In this document: one piece after another, positions 17,282 through 25,968 of the stretch
Position numbering within the stretch: position 1 is the first letter of the stretch
How the letters are laid out: each line of letters opens with the position of its first letter
Assembly: GCF_007971525.1 (NCBI RefSeq)
Contig: NZ_CP042437.1
Span: forward strand, 2,852,001 to 2,916,000
Source: Mucilaginibacter ginsenosidivorax
GTDB lineage: Bacteria; Bacteroidota; Bacteroidia; Sphingobacteriales; Sphingobacteriaceae
Reading direction: 5' to 3'
Length of the DNA stretch: 64,000 nt
Program-made: the position numbers and the translations under genes
The notes under the pieces: model-generated
What the model saw: only the letters and a program-made list of their open reading frames with translations
What the model was told of the DNA's origin: nothing
The model's database searches: none

Positions 17282-18235
17282 TTAAGTTAAATTAATATTA
17301 TTTGAGGTATATAAATTATCGTCGTCGTCAATTATTATGGCTTCAATATCATTCATCTGGTTTATCAGGTCCAGGCCGGCATAAACCCCCATGATGGTAA
17401 CGGGGGTGGCCATTGCATCTGCTATTTCGGCGTTGGTAGTAATAATGGTTACGCTTTTAATACCCGCCACAGGCATACCTGTGCGCGGATTAATGGTATG
17501 AGAATACCTTTTGCCATCAATAATCACAAACTTTTCGTAATTACCCGAGGTTGCAACCGCCAGGCCCGAAATACTTAGATATGAAAAAATTTGGTTGGAA
17601 GCATCGGGATTGGCAACACCTACGGTCCATTTTTTTCCATCGGGCTGATAGCCCCAGGCCGTAAGGTCGCCAGAGGCATTTACAACTCCGCTTACTACAC
17701 CTTTATCCTGCATTATTTGCTTGGCCCTTTCGGCGGCGTAGCCCTTTCCAATCCCGCCAAAGCCTATCCGCATTCCCCGCTCGCGTAAAAAAATGGTGCA
17801 GTTTTGTTCGTCAAGTACAATGTTGCGGTAATTGATCAGGCGAACCATACTTTTTGCGGTAACAGGGTCGGGCAGAGATGTCATTTGCTGATCGAAATTC
17901 CATAACCGTTTATCAACCGAACCGTAGGTAATATCAAACGCCCCCTGGGTTACATTTGATATCATGATGGAGCGTTTTACTAATTCAAATGTTTCGCGGC
18001 TTACCTGCACAGGCTTAATACCTGCATTGTTATTTACCTGGTTGGTTTCACTATCGTTGTTAAATGTGGTAAGCAAAGCTTCAATGCGTTGTATCTCCTC
18101 AACACCGGCATCAATACACTCATTGGCCCATTGCTGGTTATCTGCAACTACACTTAACTCAAAGCGGTTGCCCATCAGTCGCAAACTGCGTTTGTGCAGT
18201 GTTGGAGCGCTTGCTTTAACTTTAGTTGCTACCAT
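17282..18235 (-). CDS. apbE: FAD:protein FMN transferase (ApbE family)
   Basis: A 317-residue flavinyltransferase that would attach FMN from FAD to a Ser/Thr of a target protein. Typical motifs are GGIGKGYAAERA, VNASGDLTAWG, ATSGNYEKF and SHTINPRTGMP, with the metal-binding aspartate in ADAMATPV. ApbE is usually an exported lipoprotein, but here no signal peptide or lipobox is visible. The N-terminus runs MVATKVKASAPTLHKRS straight into the domain. The ATG at 18235 is preferred over a TTG two codons earlier, and it overlaps the thioredoxin gene by 14 bases. Its likely substrate is an operon partner, but no flavinylation motif was identified. Confidence 0.9.
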   Translation of the reverse strand: MVATKVKASAPTLHKRSLRLMGNRFELSVVADNQQWANECIDAGVEEIQRIEALLTTFNNDSETNQVNNNAGIKPVQVSRETFELVKRSIMISNVTQGAFDITYGSVDKRLWNFDQQMTSLPDPVTAKSMVRLINYRNIVLDEQNCTIFLRERGMRIGFGGIGKGYAAERAKQIMQDKGVVSGVVNASGDLTAWGYQPDGKKWTVGVANPDASNQIFSYLSISGLAVATSGNYEKFVIIDGKRYSHTINPRTGMPVAGIKSVTIITTNAEIADAMATPVTIMGVYAGLDLINQMNDIEAIIIDDDDNLYTSNNINLT

Positions 18236-18659
18236 TGGCAAACTGATTTATCTGTTCAATAAATTTTTCAGGCGTTTCATCAGGATAGCCATCCCATTGT
18301 TTTAAAACTTTGCCATGTTCATCAACCAAGAGGGTGAACGGAAATTTACCTTCGGCGTTATATTTATCGGCCAGCGCCTCATTTAACTTTACCTGATCTT
18401 TACTTAGCTGGTTTTTCTTCTGACGCGGAAAATCTGCACGTACCAGTAAAAGGTGATCTGCTGCATAGTTTTCAAATACCGACGATTCCAGGATCTCTTT
18501 TCGCAGCCTGATACACGGCCCGCACCAGTCTGATCCCGAAAAGTTTATCAATATTAATTTGTGCGATTGTTGTGCTTCGGCCTGGGCTTTGCTAAAATCG
18601 CCAAGCCAGTTAACAGGCGGTGAGATAAGAAAGAAAAATATTATTGTTAATATTTTCAT
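18222..18659 (-). CDS. exported thioredoxin-family protein
   Basis: A 145-residue thioredoxin-fold protein with an N-terminal hydrophobic segment (residues 1-17) that exports or anchors it. The active site is DWCGPC near residue 48. The cis-proline region is seen in GKFPFTLLVDEHGK. It resembles the secreted thioredoxins of Bacteroidota that reduce disulfides in the periplasm. It is the first gene of the operon, overlapping apbE. It may reduce the paired cysteines of the DUF4266 lipoprotein, though this is inference. Confidence 0.88.
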   Translation of the reverse strand: MKILTIIFFFLISPPVNWLGDFSKAQAEAQQSHKLILINFSGSDWCGPCIRLRKEILESSVFENYAADHLLLVRADFPRQKKNQLSKDQVKLNEALADKYNAEGKFPFTLLVDEHGKVLKQWDGYPDETPEKFIEQINQFANGSN

Positions 18660-19513
18660 TTTAACACATAATTAGGGGAAAAGAATAAATAACACTTAAA
18701 GTTTAAATACCGTTGTTAACCACGAACTTGCAACTATAAATCGGCATTAATAACCAGGTGCGGATGAATGCCATTATTGTGTCGATTAACCGGGTAAGGA
18801 TAACTTTTATCTCAATATTAACTGAACAATCTGTAGTTAGAATGAAAATTGAGGGATTTAACAGATTTTAACAACTGATTGACAGTGTGACTATTCGGCT
18901 TTGGCAGAAATTTTTTGTAGCAAAGGCTTGTAGTGCGGGTGTTAAAATTAACAGACAATATTCACACAAATCAGAGCGGATTTCATAAATCCAATCCTGT
19001 GAAAAACAACATAAAAACTGTTTTTTGTGCTGGTAAACAATACAAATTTACAAACTTCCTTTTATATGCTAAAATAGCCTTATAATCATGCATAAATAGT
19101 TAAAAAACAGGTGATTAATTCACACTTTTCGGTAACTAATTCGGTATTTATTGATACAAATAGTGCATTTATTAATACAAAAATAAAATGAAGGTTTTTT
19201 CCGCAAAAGTTCAGAAAAAGCAGCCTCAAAAATCGGGCATCTTAGGTTTTAAAGCTGCCAACTTTGCCATCGCCCTACTCCTGGGCCGATGGATAAATTA
19301 AACCATGCCGATAACACAATTAAAAATGGTTGTTCATACAACCCGTCATCGAACCAAATTTTTCGGTGCTTTTGATTTTGCACTTTCAGGGCAAATTATT
19401 TCCGGGAACGATTGCACAGTTTTATTTGGGGATATTTTTTTTTAATCGCTCAGGAGTAATTAACCTTGTTTACTGATTGAACCTGTGCCATCAATTTCCA
19501 TACAATCCAAACT
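18660..19513. other. 854-bp divergent intergenic region
   Basis: This AT-rich region separates the thioredoxin operon from the GH2 gene. No RNA gene or strong promoter match was seen. It holds one small plus-strand frame at 19188-19301 and the near-repeats TTGATACAAA (19151) and TTAATACAAA (19172). The size suggests regulatory sequence for both flanking units. Confidence 0.5.
19188..19301 (+). CDS. possible small basic peptide (37 aa)
   Basis: An ATG-started frame encoding 37 residues with a basic N-terminal half (KVQKKQPQK) and a hydrophobic end (FAIALLLGRW). It may be a short membrane-active or regulatory peptide, or simply chance. No family is recognised and no clear promoter was found. 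Confidence 0.2.
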   Translation: MKVFSAKVQKKQPQKSGILGFKAANFAIALLLGRWIN

Positions 19514-22273
19514 ATGAAAAAGATACTGCTGCCCTTTTTGTTCATGCTCCTTTGCTTCGATGTGTTTTCGCAGGAAACCATCGTTAAATACCTGTCGGGA
19601 ACGGATAAAGACCATACCATACCCTGGGATTTTTATTGCACAGGGGGAAGGAAGAGCGGCGTGTGGACAAAGATCGCCGTACCATCGAACTGGGAGTTGC
19701 AAGGCTTTGGCACCTATAACTATGGTCATGATAAGGTTAAGGGCAACGAGCAGGGCTTATACAAACATGAGTTTTCTGTGGATAACCTAACCGGCAAAAA
19801 GATTTATATCGTTTTTGAAGGATCGATGACCGATACCAAAGTGACCATCAATGGCAAGCAGGCCGGCCCGGTGCACCAGGGTAGTTTTTACCAGTTTAAA
19901 TATGATATAACCGATTTGGTAAAACCTAACGCACAAAACCTGCTCGAAGTAACGGTTGATAAAACATCGGCAAACTCATCAGTAAATGATGCCGAGCGCC
20001 GCAATAGCGACTTTTGGGTTTTCGGTGGAATTTACCGGCCCGTTTACCTGGAAATTGTTCCGGAAACCTTCATTGAACGGATGGCGGTAAACGCGAAGGC
20101 AGATGGCTCTTTCCGGTTAGATGTATATGCTCAAAACTTAAAGGGCGATGAGCTGATTGAAGCCCAAATACAAACCCTTAATGGGCAAAAGGTAGGTAAG
20201 CCATTTGATGCTAAAACGAACCCGGCGGCCAACCATATTGAATTACAAACCAATTTTGCTAAACCGTTATTATGGAGTGCGGAGTTTCCTAACTTATACC
20301 AGGTTGTGGTTGCTTTAAAAAACAAAACGGGCATTGTTCACCGGGTAAAGCAAAAATTTGGCTTTCGTACTGTAGAGCTGCGCACCAACGATGGCCTGTA
20401 TGTAAACGGTGCAAAAATAATGATGAAAGGTAGCGACAGGCACAGCTTTTGGCCTGAAACCGGGCGTAGCCTGAGCCATGGTGTTCACTTAATGGATGTG
20501 AAGCTGATGAAGGAAATGAACATGAACGCAGTTCGCATGTCGCACTACCCGCCCGATCGCGATTTTTTGGATGTTTGCGATTCATTAGGCATATATGTGC
20601 TGGATGAGCTTACCGGCTGGCAGGCTAAATACGATACTGTGGTGGGCCGCAAACTGGTTAAAGAGTTGGTAGTACGCGATGTAAACCACCCCTCTATCCT
20701 GTTTTGGGATAACGGTAACGAGGGCGGTTTTAACCGGGGGCTTGATAATGACTATGCTTTATATGATCCGCAAAAACGCACCGTGATTCACCCATGGGAA
20801 AAGTTTAACGGCACCGATACCAAACATTACCCCGATTACAATTACATGGTTAACGCAGCGGCCAACGGACAGGAAGTTTTCTTCCCCACAGAGTTTATGC
20901 ACGGCCTGTATGATGGTGGTGCCGCCGCGGGCCTTGATGATTTTTGGGCGCAGATGGTAAAACATCCGCATGGGGCAGGCGGCTTTATCTGGGCGTTTTT
21001 AGATGAGGCCGTAATCCGTACCGATAAAAACAACACCTATGATTCTGACGGCAACCACGCCCCTGACGGCATTGTTGGGCCACACCGCGAAAAAGAGGGC
21101 AGTTTTTATGCCATAAAAGAGATCTGGTCGCCGGTTTATATCAACCCGCAGCCAATTGATGCCGGTTTTGATGGCAAAATACCTGTCGAAAACCGGTATT
21201 CGTTCACCAACCTTAATCAATGTAGTTTTAGGTGGAAACTGGTTAAATTCCCGTCGGCACAAAGTAAAACTACTACCGGTATAGTAACGGCAACCGGTTT
21301 ACTAAAAACCATTGCGCTTAAACCCGGAGAGCAGGGTACGTTGAACTTAGCGCTGCCTGCATCATGGAAAAAAAATGATGCGCTATACCTAACAGCTTAC
21401 GGACCCGATAATAAAGAAATATTTACCTGGAGCTGGGCTATTAGCACACCGGCTGCCATTGCCTCCAAAATCGCTGCATCTCCGGCTAAATCGGCTATAA
21501 AAACAACTGAGACCGATCAATTATTAACCATCAGGTGCGATGGCATTAGTTATGATTTTGATAAGGTTACCGGGTACATTCAAAAAGTGAGGAAACCGGC
21601 AGGCGCAATTTCGTTATCGGGCGGGCCGGTATTGGCAGGTGTTAATACCCAGCTAAAACAGTTTACACATAAAGCCGACGCCGGCAAATATATTGTAGAA
21701 GCCGATTACCAGGGCGCGGGCTCGCTACATGTAACCTGGACTTTCGCTTCGGGGCACCCGGTTAAACTGGAGTACCAATACGTACAACAGGGCGATGCCG
21801 ATTTTATGGGTATCACTTTCAATTATCCCGAAGAAAAAATCACCGGCATAAAATGGCTTGGCCGCGGCCCCTACCGCGTTTGGAAAAACCGCCTGAAAGG
21901 CCAGCAGCTTGGTATTTGGCACAAAGCCTATAACAATACCATTACCGGCGAAACCTGGGGATATCCTGAATTTAAAGGCTATCATGCCGAAGTTAACTGG
22001 GTAACTATCGAAAATAAGGAGTCGCCGTTCACTGTTTATTCTGCCGATAAAAATACTTACCTGCAAATGCTGCACCCGGCAAGGGAAAAAGACGCGCTGA
22101 GCAATAACAATGTGGAGCCGGCTTTTCCTGAAGGAAGTATCGGGTTTTTAAATGCCATTGCTCCCATCGGCACCAAATTTCAACCGGCAAAAGTAATGGG
22201 GCCGCAAAGCCAAACCAACCATGCCGGCGGCGAGAAAATAAGCGGAACACTTTGGTTTGATTTTATGCATTAA
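19514..22273 (+). CDS. glycoside hydrolase family 2 (beta-galactosidase-like)
   Basis: A 919-residue exported enzyme with a signal peptide ending FSQ (about residue 20). Domains follow GH2 order: sugar-binding jelly roll with VPSNWELQGFGTYNYG, immunoglobulin-like domain, TIM barrel, then a C-terminal galactosidase small-chain-like domain (about 650-919, with WLGRGPYRVWKNR). The acid/base is in NGNEGG (about E403) and the nucleophile in FPTEFMHG (about E460). It should release galactose or a related sugar from plant or algal glycans. It is monocistronic, with a long regulatory region upstream. Confidence 0.92.
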   Translation: MKKILLPFLFMLLCFDVFSQETIVKYLSGTDKDHTIPWDFYCTGGRKSGVWTKIAVPSNWELQGFGTYNYGHDKVKGNEQGLYKHEFSVDNLTGKKIYIVFEGSMTDTKVTINGKQAGPVHQGSFYQFKYDITDLVKPNAQNLLEVTVDKTSANSSVNDAERRNSDFWVFGGIYRPVYLEIVPETFIERMAVNAKADGSFRLDVYAQNLKGDELIEAQIQTLNGQKVGKPFDAKTNPAANHIELQTNFAKPLLWSAEFPNLYQVVVALKNKTGIVHRVKQKFGFRTVELRTNDGLYVNGAKIMMKGSDRHSFWPETGRSLSHGVHLMDVKLMKEMNMNAVRMSHYPPDRDFLDVCDSLGIYVLDELTGWQAKYDTVVGRKLVKELVVRDVNHPSILFWDNGNEGGFNRGLDNDYALYDPQKRTVIHPWEKFNGTDTKHYPDYNYMVNAAANGQEVFFPTEFMHGLYDGGAAAGLDDFWAQMVKHPHGAGGFIWAFLDEAVIRTDKNNTYDSDGNHAPDGIVGPHREKEGSFYAIKEIWSPVYINPQPIDAGFDGKIPVENRYSFTNLNQCSFRWKLVKFPSAQSKTTTGIVTATGLLKTIALKPGEQGTLNLALPASWKKNDALYLTAYGPDNKEIFTWSWAISTPAAIASKIAASPAKSAIKTTETDQLLTIRCDGISYDFDKVTGYIQKVRKPAGAISLSGGPVLAGVNTQLKQFTHKADAGKYIVEADYQGAGSLHVTWTFASGHPVKLEYQYVQQGDADFMGITFNYPEEKITGIKWLGRGPYRVWKNRLKGQQLGIWHKAYNNTITGETWGYPEFKGYHAEVNWVTIENKESPFTVYSADKNTYLQMLHPAREKDALSNNNVEPAFPEGSIGFLNAIAPIGTKFQPAKVMGPQSQTNHAGGEKISGTLWFDFMH

Positions 22274-22424
22274 TACCCCCAAATTTACCAAGTGGGCGGC
22301 AAAACACCGTTACAAACCAGAGCTTATTTTGCATCTCAACAGTCATTTTCAATCAACCACAAATCACAACTAACTGTATATCAATACACAAACTGCAGTA
22401 TTGCCGCATTAAAAACAAATTCCT

Positions 22425-22432
22425 TACCTTTG
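22425..22432 (+). promoter_or_regulatory. -7 promoter box (TACCTTTG) before the O-methyltransferase
   Basis: An exact TAnnTTTG match ending five bases before the ATG at 22437. If real, the mRNA would be leaderless or nearly so. Confidence 0.5.
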
Positions 22433-22436
22433 CGGC

Positions 22437-23075
22437 ATGGATATTCTCCCTATAGCCCTCCAGGCGTACTTAGATGACCATTGCGATCCGGAGCCGGAAG
22501 CTTTGCAGCAACTGAACCGCGAAACGCATTTAAAGGTGCTGCGTCCGCATATGTTGTCGGGCCATTACCAGGGGCGGCTGCTTAGTTTTTTGAGCAAACT
22601 GGTAGCGCCTAAATGTATCCTGGAGATTGGCACCTTTACCGGCTATTCGGCCATTTGCCTGGCCGAAGGATTGGCAGAGGGAGGCATCCTCCACACCATC
22701 GAGGTGAACCGCGAAATGGAGGATATCATCAATTCACACTTTAAACTAACAAATGTTGAAAATAAAATAAAGCTGCATTTTGGGCAGGCAGAGGCCATTA
22801 TTGCTGATTTACAGGCTGATATTTTCGATTTGGTATTTATTGATGCTGATAAAAAAAATAATTTTACTTACTTTCAATTGGTTTTTGACAAAGTCAGATC
22901 CGGAGGATTAATAATAATTGATAACGTTTTGTGGAAAGGAAAGGTGTACGGCCCCGAAAATGATGCCGATACGCAAGGAATTCGCAAACTAAATGACCAC
23001 ATAGCTGTTGATAGCAGGGTAGAAAAACTGATCCTGCCTGTACGCGATGGCTTACTGGTTATCAGAAAAAAATAA
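22437..23075 (+). CDS. class I SAM-dependent O-methyltransferase
   Basis: A 212-residue methyltransferase of the catechol/caffeoyl-CoA O-methyltransferase type. The SAM site is seen in LEIGTFTGYSAICLAEGL, and the metal-binding residues lie in DLVFIDADKKNN and IIIDNVLWKGKV. It acts in the cytoplasm on a catechol-like hydroxyl; the natural substrate is unknown. It is followed after three bases by the glucosaminidase gene, so the two are probably cotranscribed. Confidence 0.9.
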   Translation: MDILPIALQAYLDDHCDPEPEALQQLNRETHLKVLRPHMLSGHYQGRLLSFLSKLVAPKCILEIGTFTGYSAICLAEGLAEGGILHTIEVNREMEDIINSHFKLTNVENKIKLHFGQAEAIIADLQADIFDLVFIDADKKNNFTYFQLVFDKVRSGGLIIIDNVLWKGKVYGPENDADTQGIRKLNDHIAVDSRVEKLILPVRDGLLVIRKK

Positions 23076-23078
23076 ATT

Positions 23079-23615
23079 ATGAAGAAAATCTTACTGATTA
23101 CCACCCTGTTGATTTCAACAATTGCTGCTTCAGCGCAAAAAAACACTTCACAATCTTATATCGAGAAGTTCAAAGATGATGCCATTCGTATTATGCACGA
23201 AACCGGCATCCCTGCAAGCATCGTTTTAGGTGTAGCTATGCACGAATCCGGCTGTGGCAACAGCACCATTGCCCAAAGCCTTAACAATCAGTTTGGAGTA
23301 AAAGGCGGAGGCAGTGTAGTTTTTATTAAACACAATAAAAAAGTACGTTCATCCTACAAAAAATACGATTCGGTTTTTGATTCATTCCAGGATTTTGCCC
23401 GCATCATGACCGAGCGCAAACAATTCAGCCACCTGGCCGATGCGCTTACCCACTATGATTACACCGGCTGGGCAAAAGGCATCCAGCGCAGTGGTTATGC
23501 CAGCAGCCGCAAATGGGCAGCGCAGGTTTTAGGTATCATTAAAAAATACGACCTGAACGATTTGGACGAAAACCCTGCAACACAGCCTAAAGAATTAGCA
23601 GAAGCCAAACAATAA
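23079..23615 (+). CDS. secreted glucosaminidase-domain protein
   Basis: A 178-residue peptidoglycan hydrolase with a signal peptide ending ASAQ. The glucosaminidase (FlgJ-like) domain fills the rest. It includes the catalytic glutamate in GVAMHESGCGNS, the NNQFGVKG segment and HYDYTGWAKGIQRSGYASS. No cell-wall-binding module is attached. It lies next to a larger LysM-bearing paralogue, and both presumably cut the glycan strands of murein. Confidence 0.9.
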   Translation: MKKILLITTLLISTIAASAQKNTSQSYIEKFKDDAIRIMHETGIPASIVLGVAMHESGCGNSTIAQSLNNQFGVKGGGSVVFIKHNKKVRSSYKKYDSVFDSFQDFARIMTERKQFSHLADALTHYDYTGWAKGIQRSGYASSRKWAAQVLGIIKKYDLNDLDENPATQPKELAEAKQ

Positions 23616-23665
23616 ACCTATTTTGGCATTTTAATAAAAATGCCAAATACCACAGGTTTAGCTGT

Positions 23666-24526
23666 ATGAATAAAACGTGTTACTTTTTTTTAATTGGTGT
23701 TATTTGTTTTAGCTCCTGCTCGGCACGCAAAACAGTATCATCTTCAAAAAACTCCAAGAATTCTATCTCCAACCGCGATGCACATCGCAACAACAGCAAT
23801 ATCCAAAAAGCCAACAGCGCTTCTATGGCGGGCTATAAATCGCTGTCGAGTTTAGATTATATTGATCGTTTTAAGGCCATTGCCATACAGGAAATGAACC
23901 AGTATGGCATTCCTGCCAGTATTACACTTGCCCAGGGGCTGTTTGAATCGGGCGCCGGCAACAGCGATCTGGCCCGCATTGCCAACAACCATTTTGGCAT
24001 AAAATGCACTGCCGACTGGAAAGGAAAAAGCTATTATAAAGATGACGACCAGGTGAACGATTGTTTCAGGGTGTATGATAACCCCGAAGATTCGTTCCGC
24101 GACCACTCCACCTTTTTAAAACGTAAAAACTACGCCAAACTATTTGAGCTGGATAAAAACGATTATGAAGGCTGGGCCCGCGGTTTGAAGGCAGCCGGCT
24201 ATGCTACCAACCCCAAATATCCTGAACTACTGATAAACCTTATTGTAAAATACAACCTGGACCAGTATGATCGTGCCGAAGGTGAAGCAGCCAAAATAAA
24301 ACGCGAAGACCGTGTACTATCGCAAATTAATGACAACATTGGCAAAGCCAATACAGATACCCTTACCAAAACCAAACCCGACGATAAGATATACACCGTA
24401 AAACAGGGCGATACACTATACAACATATCTAAACGTTTTGGTATAACTGTTGACGAGCTAAAAGCGTTAAACAGTATACCAGATAATAATATCCACATTG
24501 GGCAAAAACTGGTGGTAGTGAAATAG
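23666..24526 (+). CDS. glucosaminidase with C-terminal LysM (lipoprotein)
   Basis: A 286-residue lipoprotein with lipobox FSSC near residue 18. A Ser/Asn-rich linker follows, then a glucosaminidase domain (about 60-200) with AQGLFESGAGNSDLA and NNHFGIKC. A single LysM (about 243-286) has YTVKQGDTLYNISKRFG and binds peptidoglycan. It is a paralogue of the preceding gene, 50 bases away, and probably arose by duplication. The role is likely cell-wall remodelling at the inner face of the outer membrane. Confidence 0.92.
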   Translation: MNKTCYFFLIGVICFSSCSARKTVSSSKNSKNSISNRDAHRNNSNIQKANSASMAGYKSLSSLDYIDRFKAIAIQEMNQYGIPASITLAQGLFESGAGNSDLARIANNHFGIKCTADWKGKSYYKDDDQVNDCFRVYDNPEDSFRDHSTFLKRKNYAKLFELDKNDYEGWARGLKAAGYATNPKYPELLINLIVKYNLDQYDRAEGEAAKIKREDRVLSQINDNIGKANTDTLTKTKPDDKIYTVKQGDTLYNISKRFGITVDELKALNSIPDNNIHIGQKLVVVK

Positions 24527-24851
24527 AATCAAGAAATTAGAGTCAAGAATCAAGACAAAAGCAAAAAAGCACCGTCATTGCGAGTGCCCATCAGGTAAAA
24601 CCTGAAAAAAATGAGAATGACGTGCAACGAAATATAGTTAAATTAATGTCCTAAGCTACCGTCATTGCGAGGTACGAAGCAATCCCGAACTATGTGGGAC
24701 TTAGCACGTCGGGGATTGCTTCGTACCTCGAAATGACGGACGGAAAAAAGTCTTAACTCTTGATTCTCGCCTCTTGATTCTTTCCCTTAAAAGTTAATTG
24801 TTGTTAAAAAAAACGGCTAATTAAAGCCTAAAGTTTATTTTTGGCGCCACA
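24527..24851. repeat. nested inverted repeats with a CGTCATTGCGAGG core
   Basis: Outer arms of GAATCAAGA words start right after the stop codon (24529-24560) and return inverted at 24752-24783. The inner core at 24658-24741 pairs CGTCATTGCGAGGTACGAAG with its inverted copy around a 35-base centre. A partial third copy lies at 24571-24620. No gene is seen. A possible promoter box is at 24836-24843. Confidence 0.7.
24836..24843 (+). promoter_or_regulatory. possible -7 box (TATTTTTG)
   Basis: A TAnnTTTG match eight bases before the ATG at 24852. A -33 partner is unclear. Confidence 0.4.
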
Positions 24852-25610
24852 ATGAAAAAATGGTTGTTCCTGTTTATCTGCATGTTATCTATACGGACTT
24901 TTGCACAGCAAAAGCAGGTAGAGGGCATTGTGTTTGATAAAGACAGCAAAGACCGTATTGCCAAGGTAAATATTGTGAACGCCACTACGGGCAAATCTTT
25001 TTACAACAACCTTAAGGGCGAATTTACCATAGATGCCCAGCCGGGCGATATGCTGATATTTATAAAGGCCGATCATTACAGCGATACCCTGAAGGTACAA
25101 AGCAGTAATGCCATGGCCGTTTATATGAAGCGGTCGGCCATCATGCTCAGGGAGGTATACATCCGCGATACGCTGCTCACGCCCGAAAAGCAATTTGCAG
25201 CCACCAAACGCGATTTTACTAAAATTTACGGATCGGAATATAGCCAAAGCCTGTTGTCTGTTGCGCCCGGCCTTGGGGCGGGTATTGGTATTGATGCCCT
25301 GTACAATGCCTTTAGCCGCAGTGGCCGCAACGCCGCTAAGTTACGCGCAACCATCGAGGAAGATTACCACCAGCGTGAGATTGATTTCCGTTTTAACCGC
25401 GCGTTTGTGGCCAGCGTAACCCGCCTTAAAGATCAGCAGCTTACCGATTTTATGCAGCGCTACCGCCCCGGCTACTTCCTGGTAAAAACTGCTACCGATT
25501 ACGAGTTTATCACCAGCATAAAAACCAACTTGCGCCGGTTTATGCGTTCGCCCCGTAAATCATCGTATACGCTGGCTCCGTTAATTACGCCCGCGGTAAC
25601 CAATAATTAA
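24852..25610 (+). CDS. exported CarboxypepD_reg-like domain protein
   Basis: A 252-residue protein with a signal peptide ending FAQQ. Residues about 20-100 form a carboxypeptidase-regulatory-like beta sandwich (VEGIVFDKDSKDRIAKVNIV to MAVYMKRSAIMLREVYI), the module that also opens TonB-dependent receptors. The remainder is basic and helical (SGRNAAKLRATIEEDYHQRE) and is not recognised. There is no barrel, so it is not a receptor. It may be a periplasmic or surface accessory protein. Similar short proteins are common and uncharacterised in Bacteroidota. Confidence 0.8.
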   Translation: MKKWLFLFICMLSIRTFAQQKQVEGIVFDKDSKDRIAKVNIVNATTGKSFYNNLKGEFTIDAQPGDMLIFIKADHYSDTLKVQSSNAMAVYMKRSAIMLREVYIRDTLLTPEKQFAATKRDFTKIYGSEYSQSLLSVAPGLGAGIGIDALYNAFSRSGRNAAKLRATIEEDYHQREIDFRFNRAFVASVTRLKDQQLTDFMQRYRPGYFLVKTATDYEFITSIKTNLRRFMRSPRKSSYTLAPLITPAVTNN

Positions 25611-25968
25611 AGTTTTTTTAATAGCGGGTTACTTATGCCGAGAAATCTCTTTTAACTTTTTACTGGTGCTTGTAATGTTCCAAAAGGGTAGCCCCTAAGG
25701 GGCAATGTCATTAAGTTAAACAATTGACAGGATGCTCCAGAGGAGCAAAAGCTTTGTAGCATAAATGAATTAACGTTTTTGCGTGCCAGAGGTACGCCAC
25801 CTAACGTTCCGTACCTCTGGCACGGGAAGCTCATTTTGATATTTTTACTACAAAGCTTTTCCCCCGCTGGGGGAGAAAATCCTTAACTTAATGACATTGC
25901 CCCGTAGGGGCTACCTTTTTACCAACAAATCTTAAAGGCAATTTCCCTGGTTACTTACACCGGTTATG
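25611..25968. repeat. triple nested palindrome
   Basis: Three inverted pairs sit inside each other. The outer pair joins GGTAGCCCCTAAGGGGCAAT (from 25687) and its counterpart ending near 25919. The middle pair joins AAAAGCTTTGTAG (from 25747) and CTACAAAGCTTTT ending at 25860. The inner pair joins CGTGCCAGAGGTACG (25782-25796) and CGTACCTCTGGCACG (25810-25824). The stretch lies between two convergent genes and holds no gene. Confidence 0.75.
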
